From: Pricia antarctica
GTDB lineage: Bacteria > Bacteroidota > Bacteroidia > Flavobacteriales > Flavobacteriaceae
Assembly (NCBI GenBank): GCA_011050085.1
Contig: DRGL01000062.1
Span: forward strand, 1-64,000
Length of the DNA stretch: 64,000 bases
Direction of reading: 5' to 3'
Positions 1 through 8,244 of the stretch are shown here, piece by piece; positions within the stretch are counted from its first letter, which is position 1; every line of letters starts with the position of its first letter. A program made the translations under genes and the position numbers. The notes under the pieces were generated by a model, which was not told the origin of the DNA, did no database searches, and saw nothing but the letters and a program-made list of their open reading frames with translations.

Positions 1-70
1 CAGCCTAAAGGCTAAGGAATAGTTATATCTAACTAAAATTTTCAAATAGTTTTAAAAAGTTTATCAACGA

Positions 71-1213
71 ATGAACGACTTAAACCTGCTTAATGTATTA
101 AGTATTCTGTCGCTGTTTCTAGGTTTGCTTTTTGCACTTTTCTTAATTACCTCCAAGGCGAAGAATCGCTTAGCAAACCGAATTTTTGGAGTCTTTTTAT
201 TCTTTAGTGCAATAGACAATATTTTGCTATCTCGTATGCTACACGAGAATTACCTTGCCATAGGCATAGCGATTGCTTTGACGGTGTTCTTACAATTACC
301 CTTATTTTATCTTTACGTCAAATCGGTATGCTACTCAGATTTTACATTAAAAAGAAGACATGCACTGCATGCCATACCCTTCGTAATCGCGAATCTTCTG
401 GTACTTTCAAGCGCGTATGGGGTTGACAAAGATTCAAGTATCGTTTTACTATACGAGGTGTCCGAATCGCTTAAAAACAAGTTGATTCATATTATGATAC
501 ACCTTCAGGTATTTTCCTATCTGCTAGCCGCATTTCTAGTAGTCCGAAGGTCTAGAAAGTTGTATCTCGAAAACTATGCGAATACGTCTATACCTTTTTA
601 TAAATGGCTGATGCAATTAATTTCCGTATTGCTAATCTTGCACATTTTTGCGGTACTCAAGAACATTTATAAATTTTCTGATGAAGACACTATATATTAT
701 TGGACCAGGGTTGCCCTAATCACTGTCGAACTGCTTATTTTTTGTTGGTATGTACTTAAAGCACTTAACCAACCTGATATTTTTAAAAGTGTAGACTCCA
801 AACTATGCCTTGCCAGCAACTTGTCACATACATCAACGCATTCTAAGGAATCTGGGGTAGGTGAAGACACTGAGGTGAAAAAAGTTATGCGCTTTATGGC
901 CGAGGAAAAGCCTTTTTTAAAACCCTCATTTACACTTCAGCAGTTGGGCGAGCAAACACAGCTGCCTGCCAAAGAGCTTTCACTATTAATCAACCATACA
1001 ATGGGCAAGCATTTCTTCGATTTCGTCAACGAATTTCGGATTAACGAGGCGAAAGCGATATTGACGGATTCGAATAGACAAGAGCTGACCATTCTTGAAG
1101 TACTGTATGAGGTTGGCTTCAATTCAAAATCTTCTTTTAACACGGCCTTTAAAAAATATACAGGCACTACCCCGACCTTGTATCGCAAGAACACTAAAAA
1201 ATCTTTGATCTGA
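71..1213 (+). CDS. Membrane-anchored AraC-family transcriptional regulator (copy 1)
   Basis: 380 aa. The first ~240 residues are a hydrophobic region with about seven predicted membrane helices (roughly residues 8-28, 36-54, 62-88, 100-118, 138-158, 178-198, 213-233). A short polar linker and a C-terminal AraC-type double helix-turn-helix (about 275-380) follow, with the typical ending GFNSKSSFNTAFKKYTGTTP. Such proteins are presumed to sense a signal at the membrane and bind DNA from there; the ligand is unknown. The gene lies 2 bases before a close paralog, so the two are probably co-transcribed. The outer-membrane protein at 2502 is a possible target (inference from position only). Domain assignment is firm; function is not. 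Confidence 0.88.
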   Translation: MNDLNLLNVLSILSLFLGLLFALFLITSKAKNRLANRIFGVFLFFSAIDNILLSRMLHENYLAIGIAIALTVFLQLPLFYLYVKSVCYSDFTLKRRHALHAIPFVIANLLVLSSAYGVDKDSSIVLLYEVSESLKNKLIHIMIHLQVFSYLLAAFLVVRRSRKLYLENYANTSIPFYKWLMQLISVLLILHIFAVLKNIYKFSDEDTIYYWTRVALITVELLIFCWYVLKALNQPDIFKSVDSKLCLASNLSHTSTHSKESGVGEDTEVKKVMRFMAEEKPFLKPSFTLQQLGEQTQLPAKELSLLINHTMGKHFFDFVNEFRINEAKAILTDSNRQELTILEVLYEVGFNSKSSFNTAFKKYTGTTPTLYRKNTKKSLI

Positions 1214-1215
1214 AT

Positions 1216-2349
1216 ATGATTCATACCTCACTAATAGGTATACTAGCCCTTATCATTTGCATACTCTTCGTGTTGTTTGCAACATTTCTATTGAGTGTAC
1301 ATACTGAAAAAACTTTAAGCAACCGGCTCTTGGCCTGTTTTTTACTGGTTACAGCTATTGACATCAGCGCCTTCTTTTATCGTGAATTTATAAGTGTACC
1401 GCTTAGTCTAGAAATGCTCAGGATACAAATTTCACATTTGAAAGATCCCTTCCTGTTCATTTATTTTTTATCGGTAATCTATGCCGACTTTCGACTCAAA
1501 CCGAAACATTTTATTCACCTGTGTCCTTGGATTTTTAGTATTTGTATCCTACTCCCCAATTTCTTTCTGGTAAGTCATGACGAACAGCTCCAGTTTTTTC
1601 GGGGATATGGAGCTTCATGGGAGTATAAGTTTATGAATAACTCTGGCATGGTACTAGAGTTCGCCTACATAATTGCCGAAGTATATTATCTAATGCGCTA
1701 TCGGAAACTCCTTTTGGAGAACTATACCGGTAAAGCCTATTTTAAGAATTACCACTGGTTAAGGCAACTCATCATTTTCATTCTAATAGGTCAGATGTTG
1801 ACCTTAGTAAAAGGATATGTTAGAGATTCACTTACCCCTGAATTCACGGACGATTTTCGGGTTTTACTACTTGCCTACGGATTATTTTTAAGTATTTGGC
1901 TGGTATGGAAAGCTATGCATTCCCCAAAATTGTTCAGAGGTATCGGCGTAAATCTTAAACTCTCAAAAGAGTTGATGGCTGAAAATAATACTACTAAAAA
2001 ACCGTCGAAAGAAGTCCTTAATCAAATTGAAGAGTTGAAAAACTATATGGAGGTGCAGAAACCTTTTCTAAATCCAGGGTTAACTGTACAAAACCTTGCC
2101 AAGGATACTGGAATACAACCCAAAGATTTATCCATTCTTATCAATCAACACCTTGGCCAACATTTTTTTGATTTTATTAACCGATATCGCATCGAGAGCG
2201 CCAAGGAAATACTGTCTAATCCAGCGAAAAAGAACCTTACGGTTTTAGAAATCCTTTATGAAATCGGATTTAATTCAAAATCTAGCTTTAATACTGCTTT
2301 TAAAAAGCATACAGGCACCACCCCTACTTCATACCGAAAATTCAACTAG
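1216..2349 (+). CDS. Membrane-anchored AraC-family transcriptional regulator (copy 2)
   Basis: 377 aa with the same architecture as its upstream neighbour: about seven N-terminal membrane helices in residues 1-240 and an AraC-type DNA-binding domain in the last ~100. The DNA-binding domains are near copies (both carry GFNSKSSFNTAFKK followed by TGTTPT), while the membrane halves have diverged. This pattern fits a tandem duplication in which the sensor part changed and the DNA target was kept. It starts 2 bases after the previous stop and ends just before a strong hairpin at 2386-2434, so the pair forms a two-gene unit. Confidence 0.88.
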   Translation: MIHTSLIGILALIICILFVLFATFLLSVHTEKTLSNRLLACFLLVTAIDISAFFYREFISVPLSLEMLRIQISHLKDPFLFIYFLSVIYADFRLKPKHFIHLCPWIFSICILLPNFFLVSHDEQLQFFRGYGASWEYKFMNNSGMVLEFAYIIAEVYYLMRYRKLLLENYTGKAYFKNYHWLRQLIIFILIGQMLTLVKGYVRDSLTPEFTDDFRVLLLAYGLFLSIWLVWKAMHSPKLFRGIGVNLKLSKELMAENNTTKKPSKEVLNQIEELKNYMEVQKPFLNPGLTVQNLAKDTGIQPKDLSILINQHLGQHFFDFINRYRIESAKEILSNPAKKNLTVLEILYEIGFNSKSSFNTAFKKHTGTTPTSYRKFN

Positions 2350-2385
2350 AAATCAGTTGTTTAGAGAAAAGTCGAACGTTCACTA

Positions 2386-2434
2386 AAAAAAAGTCGAACG
2401 GATTTCTAGGGTAGAAATGCGTTCGACTTTTTTT
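2386..2434 (+). terminator. Strong hairpin after the AraC pair, probable terminator
   Basis: A 15-base A-rich arm ending in GTCGAACG (2386-2400) is perfectly complementary to CGTTCGAC plus a seven-T tract (2420-2434). An inner stem ATTTCTA/TAGAAAT with a GGG loop extends it. The A and T flanks make it usable in both directions. A second GTCGAACG lies at 2371-2378 and could compete for the right arm. Confidence 0.8.
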
Positions 2435-2501
2435 ATTCGGTCGCATAGACAAGTACTGCTGGGGATATTTGTTGAAACTAAAACAAATAAATCCTTGCCT
2501 T

Positions 2502-4880
2502 ATGAAACGAAGTATTCTTTTACTCACCCTATTCTTGCCCCTACTTCTGAGTGCACAATTCAAAATCAGTGGCAACGTAAGTAATGAAACCGAGAAAATC
2601 ACTTGGGCCAATGTAGTACTATTGTCCGAAAATGATCAGCTAGTTACTGGCGGCATTACCGAAGAGAGCGGGGCTTTTGCTTTAAGTGTTAAATCGGGCG
2701 ACTATAGGCTTGTAGTTAGCTTCTTGGGATATGAAAATTTTGAAAAACAAATCAGTGTAGAAGGCGATTTAAATCTTGGAGAAATCCGCCTAAAAGAAAC
2801 AGCTAACGCGCTGGAGGAAGTCACGGTATCCTACAGAAAAAAACTGATTGAACAAAAGGCGGATAGAATCGTATTTACTATCGAAAACAGCATGGCCGCT
2901 ACCGGAGGCGACGCTTTAGATGCCTTAAAAATTGCCCCTGGGCTCCGTGTTGACGATAACGGTATACGCATGTTGGGCAAAGGAAATTCTCAAGTAATGA
3001 TAAATGGTCGAATCTTTCCCTTGACCGGTACGGAACTTATTGGATACCTAAATTCAATTTCAGCAGATGATATCAAAAAAATTGAGGTGATTACAAATCC
3101 ACCTGCAAAATATGAAGCTTCGGGGAACGGTGGTCTGATCAATATCATTTTAAAAAAAGGTATTCAAGATTCTTGGAAAAACACCACAACAATGAGTTAC
3201 AATATAAATACCCATAGTTTTTTGACCGTCCGTAACAGTCTTCTGTACTATAAGAATAGCTGGAATATCTCACTTAGCCTGGATAATACAAGTGGTTCAT
3301 TGCAAGCTTTAGAAGATTTTCAGGTCTACTATCCTGAAAATATGTGGAATATTGCAATTACCACCAAAGACAAACAAGATGCCTTTTCAGGGCGCTTGCT
3401 TCTTGATTACAATTTGACCGGTAAAACTACAATCGGCATGCAATATCTAGGCAATAATCGGCAGCCTGATATCAAGGACAAGTCGATTTCCAGCATCTTC
3501 AATAGCGCTGGAACTTTAGATTCATTATTAATCAATTCCGGAACTAGCATACATCATACGAATAGTCATCTGATAAACGCCCATTCGATAACCGAATTGG
3601 ACACTGTGGGCAGAAAACTATCCTTTGATTTGGACTACTTTCAATACCGCTCCGATACCAACCGGGATTTTAAAACGGACAGTTTTTCACCAGAAATGGA
3701 TTTTCGGAACATAAACGCTTCCGCAATTACCACATCAGACCAAAGCATTGAGAATTTTACTTTTAAAGGCGATATGGAACATCCCCTAAATTTTCTAAAC
3801 CTTTCTTACGGGTTTCTCGTTAGTTCCACAAAGAGTCAGAGCGAAATCGAGAATTTTAATACCCAAACCGGAACCCCCCTGTTTGATGCCAACACTTCAA
3901 ATACTTTCCGTTATATGGAAAATAATCAGGCCTTGTATTTAAATGGTACAAGAAAATTGAACGATAGGTGGGCCCTTCAAATCGGACTTCGGGCCGAAAA
4001 CACACAAACAGAAGGATATTCCAAAAATCTCGATCAGACCAATTCGAACAAGTACTTAAAAGTATTTCCGACGGCTTATCTATCCTACAACAAGAATGAA
4101 ACTAATAGCATTTCACTAAGCTACGGGAAACGGATAAGGCGCCCTAGCTATGGGAATCTCAATCCGTTTCGCGTCTACGTAAGCAGCAATACGTATAGTG
4201 AGGGTAATCCCTTTTTACAGCCCTCGTTTACGGATGTTTTCGAATTCAAGCATACCTATAAAAACAAGTTGACCACTAATGCATTCTTCAACCGCACTAT
4301 AGATGGTTCAGGTGTCATCTTTACATCTGAGGTCGATACGAAGACCCAAATCGTAACAAGGGAGAATTTTTACGACCAAAATAGCTATGGTATCGGTGAG
4401 AGCTATTTGTTCAACACAATAAACTGGCTGCAAAGTCAAAACAGCTTTACGCTGGTAAATATTCAGACCAAACTGATTAAACCTATAGATGCGCTGCCCC
4501 AGAATGGTTTTTCATTTAATCTGACTTCGAATAATAGCATATCGATAAGCGAAACAACGAAAATGCAGATAGACGCAAGCTATAATTCGTATGCAAAATC
4601 GGATCTATTCACAATTGGGGAAACCTTCAGCCTTGATTTCGGGTTATCCAAAACATTTCTAAACAATAACCTTCAGCTGGCTGTGTTCGTAAAAGACATT
4701 TTTGACACCTCAAGCCTGAATAATCTGTCTTCAACCGTGAATGGAGTTCGACAAGTGTATGGTCAGAGCAGAAATAATCGATTTGTACGCGTTTCAGCCA
4801 GTTATAATTTTGGCAATAAAAAAATTAAAGTAAAGGAGCGGAGTTTCGGTAACGATGAAGAAAGAAGAAGAGCAAATTGA
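2502..4880 (+). CDS. Outer-membrane beta-barrel protein with carboxypeptidase-regulatory and TonB-type plug domains
   Basis: 792 aa from the ATG at 2502. An upstream in-frame TTG at 2469 exists, but only the ATG puts the signal peptide (MKRSILLLTLFLPLLLSAQ) at the N-terminus. Residues ~20-100 are a carboxypeptidase-regulatory-like beta domain common on Bacteroidota TonB-linked receptors. A plug-like domain follows (~105-220, with VMINGR and IEVITNPPAKYEASG), then a long barrel rich in aromatic/Asn strands ending YNFGNKK. This matches the outer membrane beta-barrel family related to SusC/TonB receptors. No SusD partner lies next to it, so the substrate cannot be told. The two membrane AraC regulators directly upstream may control it, although a terminator-like hairpin separates them. 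Confidence 0.85.
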   Translation: MKRSILLLTLFLPLLLSAQFKISGNVSNETEKITWANVVLLSENDQLVTGGITEESGAFALSVKSGDYRLVVSFLGYENFEKQISVEGDLNLGEIRLKETANALEEVTVSYRKKLIEQKADRIVFTIENSMAATGGDALDALKIAPGLRVDDNGIRMLGKGNSQVMINGRIFPLTGTELIGYLNSISADDIKKIEVITNPPAKYEASGNGGLINIILKKGIQDSWKNTTTMSYNINTHSFLTVRNSLLYYKNSWNISLSLDNTSGSLQALEDFQVYYPENMWNIAITTKDKQDAFSGRLLLDYNLTGKTTIGMQYLGNNRQPDIKDKSISSIFNSAGTLDSLLINSGTSIHHTNSHLINAHSITELDTVGRKLSFDLDYFQYRSDTNRDFKTDSFSPEMDFRNINASAITTSDQSIENFTFKGDMEHPLNFLNLSYGFLVSSTKSQSEIENFNTQTGTPLFDANTSNTFRYMENNQALYLNGTRKLNDRWALQIGLRAENTQTEGYSKNLDQTNSNKYLKVFPTAYLSYNKNETNSISLSYGKRIRRPSYGNLNPFRVYVSSNTYSEGNPFLQPSFTDVFEFKHTYKNKLTTNAFFNRTIDGSGVIFTSEVDTKTQIVTRENFYDQNSYGIGESYLFNTINWLQSQNSFTLVNIQTKLIKPIDALPQNGFSFNLTSNNSISISETTKMQIDASYNSYAKSDLFTIGETFSLDFGLSKTFLNNNLQLAVFVKDIFDTSSLNNLSSTVNGVRQVYGQSRNNRFVRVSASYNFGNKKIKVKERSFGNDEERRRAN

Positions 4881-5085
4881 TGCTATTCAAGAGTTCTGCA
4901 GATTCTAATCATCTTATATATAAACCATTTTATAAAATTAAAGTACGGTTGTTCCGTTCGCATATTTTTTAAATCCCCTTAACTAACTTTAACGCAAATC
5001 ATTAGCGTTGTTCACTTCATGTTAACAAAATGGTTTTAACCGCTTGCTAAATAATCGTATTTTTACCCCCTAACTTAGACGGATA

Positions 5086-5859
5086 ATGGGCAAGATTATT
5101 GCTATTGCGAACCAAAAAGGAGGTGTTGGAAAAACGACTACTACGGTCAATCTGGCCGCTTCCCTTGGTGTGCTAGAAAAGAAGGTATTGTTGATCGATG
5201 CAGACCCACAAGCAAATGCAACTTCAGGATTAGGTGTTAATGTTGACGAGGTCGATTTGGGCACGTATCAATTAATAGAACACAGCTCTTCGGCAAAGGA
5301 TATTATTATAAGTACCGATTCCCCCAATCTCGACCTGATTCCGGCACACATAGATCTTGTTGCGATTGAAATTGAAATGGTCGATAAAGACCGCCGAGAA
5401 TATAAAATGAAAGAGGCAATTTCCGATTTACGGGATAGCTATGATTACATTCTAATCGATTGTGCCCCTTCTCTGGGCCTTTTGACCCTAAATGCCTTAA
5501 CTGCGGCAGATTCAGTTATAATTCCTATCCAATGTGAGTATTTCGCTTTGGAGGGTCTTGGTAAATTATTGAATACTATTAAAAGCATTCAAAAAATTCA
5601 CAATCCTGATCTCGATATCGAAGGGATGCTTTTGACCATGTATGATTCGCGCTTACGGCTATCGAACCAAGTGGTGGAAGAAGTACGTAAGCATTTTTCG
5701 GATATGGTATTCGATACTATTATACAACGCAACGTGCGTTTAAGTGAAGCTCCGAGCTATGGCGAAAGTATCATCAAATATGACGCAAGTAGCAAAGGTG
5801 CCGCCAATTATCTTAATTTGGCCAATGAAGTCTTGACCAAGAACAAAGCAGTAGTTTAA
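5086..5859 (+). CDS. parA: ParA/Soj chromosome-partition ATPase
   Basis: 257 aa, normal length for chromosomal ParA. The deviant Walker A motif KGGVGKTTTT is at residues ~11-20, the Walker A' region (LLIDADPQANAT) at ~36-47, and Walker B (YILIDCAPSLG) at ~120-130. In this family ATP-bound dimers coat the nucleoid and move ParB-parS complexes. parB starts 22 bases downstream, the usual pairing. The 205 bases upstream hold a small dyad (AACGC at 4991-4995, GCGTT at 5005-5009) and a -7-like TATTTTTA at 5058-5065. I saw no canonical parS nearby. Confidence 0.95.
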   Translation: MGKIIAIANQKGGVGKTTTTVNLAASLGVLEKKVLLIDADPQANATSGLGVNVDEVDLGTYQLIEHSSSAKDIIISTDSPNLDLIPAHIDLVAIEIEMVDKDRREYKMKEAISDLRDSYDYILIDCAPSLGLLTLNALTAADSVIIPIQCEYFALEGLGKLLNTIKSIQKIHNPDLDIEGMLLTMYDSRLRLSNQVVEEVRKHFSDMVFDTIIQRNVRLSEAPSYGESIIKYDASSKGAANYLNLANEVLTKNKAVV

Positions 5860-5881
5860 ACTCAAAAGTAAACGCAACGCA

Positions 5882-6790
5882 ATGGCGAAGGCAACCAAAA
5901 AACAAGCACTCGGGCGTGGACTCTCCGCACTTTTAAAAGACCCCGAAAACGATATCCAAACCGCTACGGACCGCAATGCGGACAAGGTGGTTGGTAATAT
6001 CGTAGAGCTAGATATCGACGCCATTGAGATGAATCCCTTTCAGCCACGTTCAAATTTTAATGACGAGGCCTTACACGAACTGGCCGGTTCAATTAGGGAA
6101 TTGGGTGTAATTCAACCGATTACTGTCCGTAAAATGGACTTTAACAAATTTCAGTTGGTCTCCGGAGAGCGACGATATCGCGCTTCCCGCTTAGTTGGGC
6201 TAGCGACCATTCCCGCTTATATCCGAATTGCCAATGACCAAGAGTCCCTTGAAATGGCTTTGGTAGAAAATATTCAGCGCCAAGATCTTGATCCTATTGA
6301 AATTGCCCTTTCGTATCAACGCTTGATTGATGAAATTCAACTGACGCAAGAAAAGATGAGCGAACGGGTCGGTAAAAAAAGATCAACGATTACTAATTAT
6401 ATGCGCCTGCTCAAGTTAGATCCTATTATACAGACGGGTATCCGTGATGGATTTCTGAGTATGGGGCACGGTCGGGCTTTAGTAAACATTGATAAAAAAG
6501 AGGATCAGATTGCACTTTATGAAAAAATCGTAGGCCAGAATCTCTCGGTACGCAACACAGAACGTGCCGTAAAAGCATATCGCGAAGGGACCGAGGATAT
6601 CGACAAAAAAGACGTTAAAAAAACAGCTTCAAAACCTGAATTTGTAACTGATACTATCGAAAAGTTTACAGACCACCTTGCTGTTAAAGTTGCTATCACG
6701 GCATCGGATAAAGGCAATGGCAAAATAATTATCCCTTTTCACTCCAAGGAGGAATTCAAACGTATCCAAAAATTAATACTTGGTGAGTAA
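5882..6790 (+). CDS. parB: ParB/Spo0J chromosome-partition CTPase/DNA-binding protein
   Basis: 302 aa. The N-terminal ParB domain has the start motif NPFQPR (~51-56), the arm LGVIQPITV and the CTP-binding box GERRYRAS (~96-103). The helix-turn-helix follows (ERVGKKRSTITNYMRLL), with the GHGRAL segment after it, and a C-terminal dimerisation region closes the protein. The family loads on parS as a CTP-dependent clamp and works with ParA. It is in an operon with parA, and its last bases overlap the start of the next gene. Confidence 0.95.
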   Translation: MAKATKKQALGRGLSALLKDPENDIQTATDRNADKVVGNIVELDIDAIEMNPFQPRSNFNDEALHELAGSIRELGVIQPITVRKMDFNKFQLVSGERRYRASRLVGLATIPAYIRIANDQESLEMALVENIQRQDLDPIEIALSYQRLIDEIQLTQEKMSERVGKKRSTITNYMRLLKLDPIIQTGIRDGFLSMGHGRALVNIDKKEDQIALYEKIVGQNLSVRNTERAVKAYREGTEDIDKKDVKKTASKPEFVTDTIEKFTDHLAVKVAITASDKGNGKIIIPFHSKEEFKRIQKLILGE

Positions 6791-7433
6791 ATCACTCTTT
6801 ACAGCTATTTTAATATTTCTTTTTGCGTCGGTATGTACCGCACAGGAAAAGGATAGTATTCCCGATACTAGCGAACAGGAAATAGACTCCCTTAAAAATG
6901 ACCTGAGAAAAGACGGGATAATCATGGTCGATACCTTAAAAAAGAAAAAGGTTAATCTGAATCCTTTGGCACCGAGTAAGGCAGCCTTTTATTCCGCTGT
7001 TTTTCCCGGATTGGGCCAGATTTACAACAAGCGTTATTGGAAGGCACCTATTGTCTGGGGAATTATAGGGGGCGCCGTCTATGGGTATATGTATAATGAT
7101 GACCAGTACAAAATCTTTCGTACGGCGTTCAAAAGGAGACAGGCTGGATTTACCGACGATGAGCTCTTTGATCGAAATGGTGACGGTATAGGTCCTGATT
7201 TTGCCGTAGGTGTCCTGCAAAGTCAACAAGAACGTTTTCAGCGAGACAGAGATCTGTGGCTGGTCGGAGCGATAGCCCTTTATGTTTTAAATATTGTAGA
7301 TGCCAATGTTGACGCACATTTAAAACAATTCAATGTCGACGAAGACCTAAGTTTTGACATGCAGCCCTATTTAGACTTGAACCCGCTGACGAATCAACCG
7401 AATTACGGGTTGGCAGTGGTGATGAAGTTCTAA
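6783..7433 (+). CDS. DUF5683 membrane protein
   Basis: 216 aa from the GTG at 6783, which overlaps the parB stop by 8 bases; a TTG at 6780 is the alternative. A signal peptide (VSKSLFTAILIFLFASVCTAQ) precedes a charged segment. The DUF5683 core (about 60-217) has the signature SAVFPGLGQIYNKRYWK and two hydrophobic segments, near AFYSAVFPGLGQ/WGIIGGAVYGYMY and WLVGAIALYVLNIVDANVDAHL. The function of the family is not established. Position between parB and dapB suggests co-expression with the partition genes through translational coupling. Confidence 0.85.
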   Translation: MSKSLFTAILIFLFASVCTAQEKDSIPDTSEQEIDSLKNDLRKDGIIMVDTLKKKKVNLNPLAPSKAAFYSAVFPGLGQIYNKRYWKAPIVWGIIGGAVYGYMYNDDQYKIFRTAFKRRQAGFTDDELFDRNGDGIGPDFAVGVLQSQQERFQRDRDLWLVGAIALYVLNIVDANVDAHLKQFNVDEDLSFDMQPYLDLNPLTNQPNYGLAVVMKF

Positions 7434-7513
7434 TGGTAGTTTAAACTATTCTTTGTCAAGTTAATTAAAGTTTAACCGTGTTCAGTTGACAGAAGGACCA
7501 AAATAATTACAAT

Positions 7514-8215
7514 TTGAATATAGCTTTATTCGGATACGGAAAAATGGGAAAGATGATTGAGTCCATCGCCCAGAATAGAGGCCATGAGATTGTGGCTAGA
7601 ATTGATGTGGATTCAAGTAATATCAATTATTCCGAAATGGATGTTGCCATTGATTTTAGTATGCCCGATGCGGCATTTGGCAATATTGCAGGATGTATTG
7701 AAAATGATGTGCCCATAATATCAGGCACTACGGGTTGGCTGAAGCAATATGGCGAAGCCGTCGCTTTATGCAACGAAAAGAACGGAGCATTCATATACGC
7801 GTCCAATTTTAGTTTGGGCGTCAATGTCTTTTTTGAACTAAATGCCTATCTGGCACGAATGATGAACAGCTTGAAACAGTATCAAGTTTCCATGGAGGAA
7901 ATTCATCATACTCAAAAATTGGATGCTCCTAGTGGAACGGCAATTAGCCTTGCTGAGGTTATTATTGAGAATAGCGCTTATAAAAAATGGAAGCTTGACG
8001 ACGCCGCTGATAAAGAAATTCCAATAGTATCGAAACGAATCGGTGATACGCCCGGAACACATAGCGTTGCTTATAAGAGCGATGTTGACAGTATCGAAAT
8101 AAAGCACACGGCGCACAATCGAAAAGGCTTTGCCTTGGGAGCGGTCATAGCGGCAGAATGGATTGTAGGTAAAAATGGCGTCTTTACCATGAAAGACGTG
8201 CTTGATCTGAATTAG
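7514..8215 (+). CDS. dapB: 4-hydroxy-tetrahydrodipicolinate reductase
   Basis: 233 aa, slightly shorter than the E. coli enzyme (~273) but typical for Bacteroidota. DapB reduces 4-hydroxy-tetrahydrodipicolinate with NAD(P)H in the diaminopimelate/lysine pathway, supplying peptidoglycan and lysine. Visible motifs are the Rossmann loop GYGKMGKM (~7-14), SGTTGW (~70), the catalytic segment EEIHHTQKLDAPSGTA (~128-143) and HTAHNRKGFA near the end. The start is a TTG at 7514; it puts the Rossmann strand at residue 3, as the family requires. It lies in the parA-parB-DUF5683-dapB-lepB run. Confidence 0.95.
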   Translation: MNIALFGYGKMGKMIESIAQNRGHEIVARIDVDSSNINYSEMDVAIDFSMPDAAFGNIAGCIENDVPIISGTTGWLKQYGEAVALCNEKNGAFIYASNFSLGVNVFFELNAYLARMMNSLKQYQVSMEEIHHTQKLDAPSGTAISLAEVIIENSAYKKWKLDDAADKEIPIVSKRIGDTPGTHSVAYKSDVDSIEIKHTAHNRKGFALGAVIAAEWIVGKNGVFTMKDVLDLN

Positions 8216-8244
8216 ACTTAATACTAACTAACAACTATCTCCAC

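Noticed and set aside
1-13. Small AGCCT/AGGCT dyad at the left edge
   Set aside because: Only 5 bp with no T tract; too little sequence to the left to judge if it ends an upstream gene.
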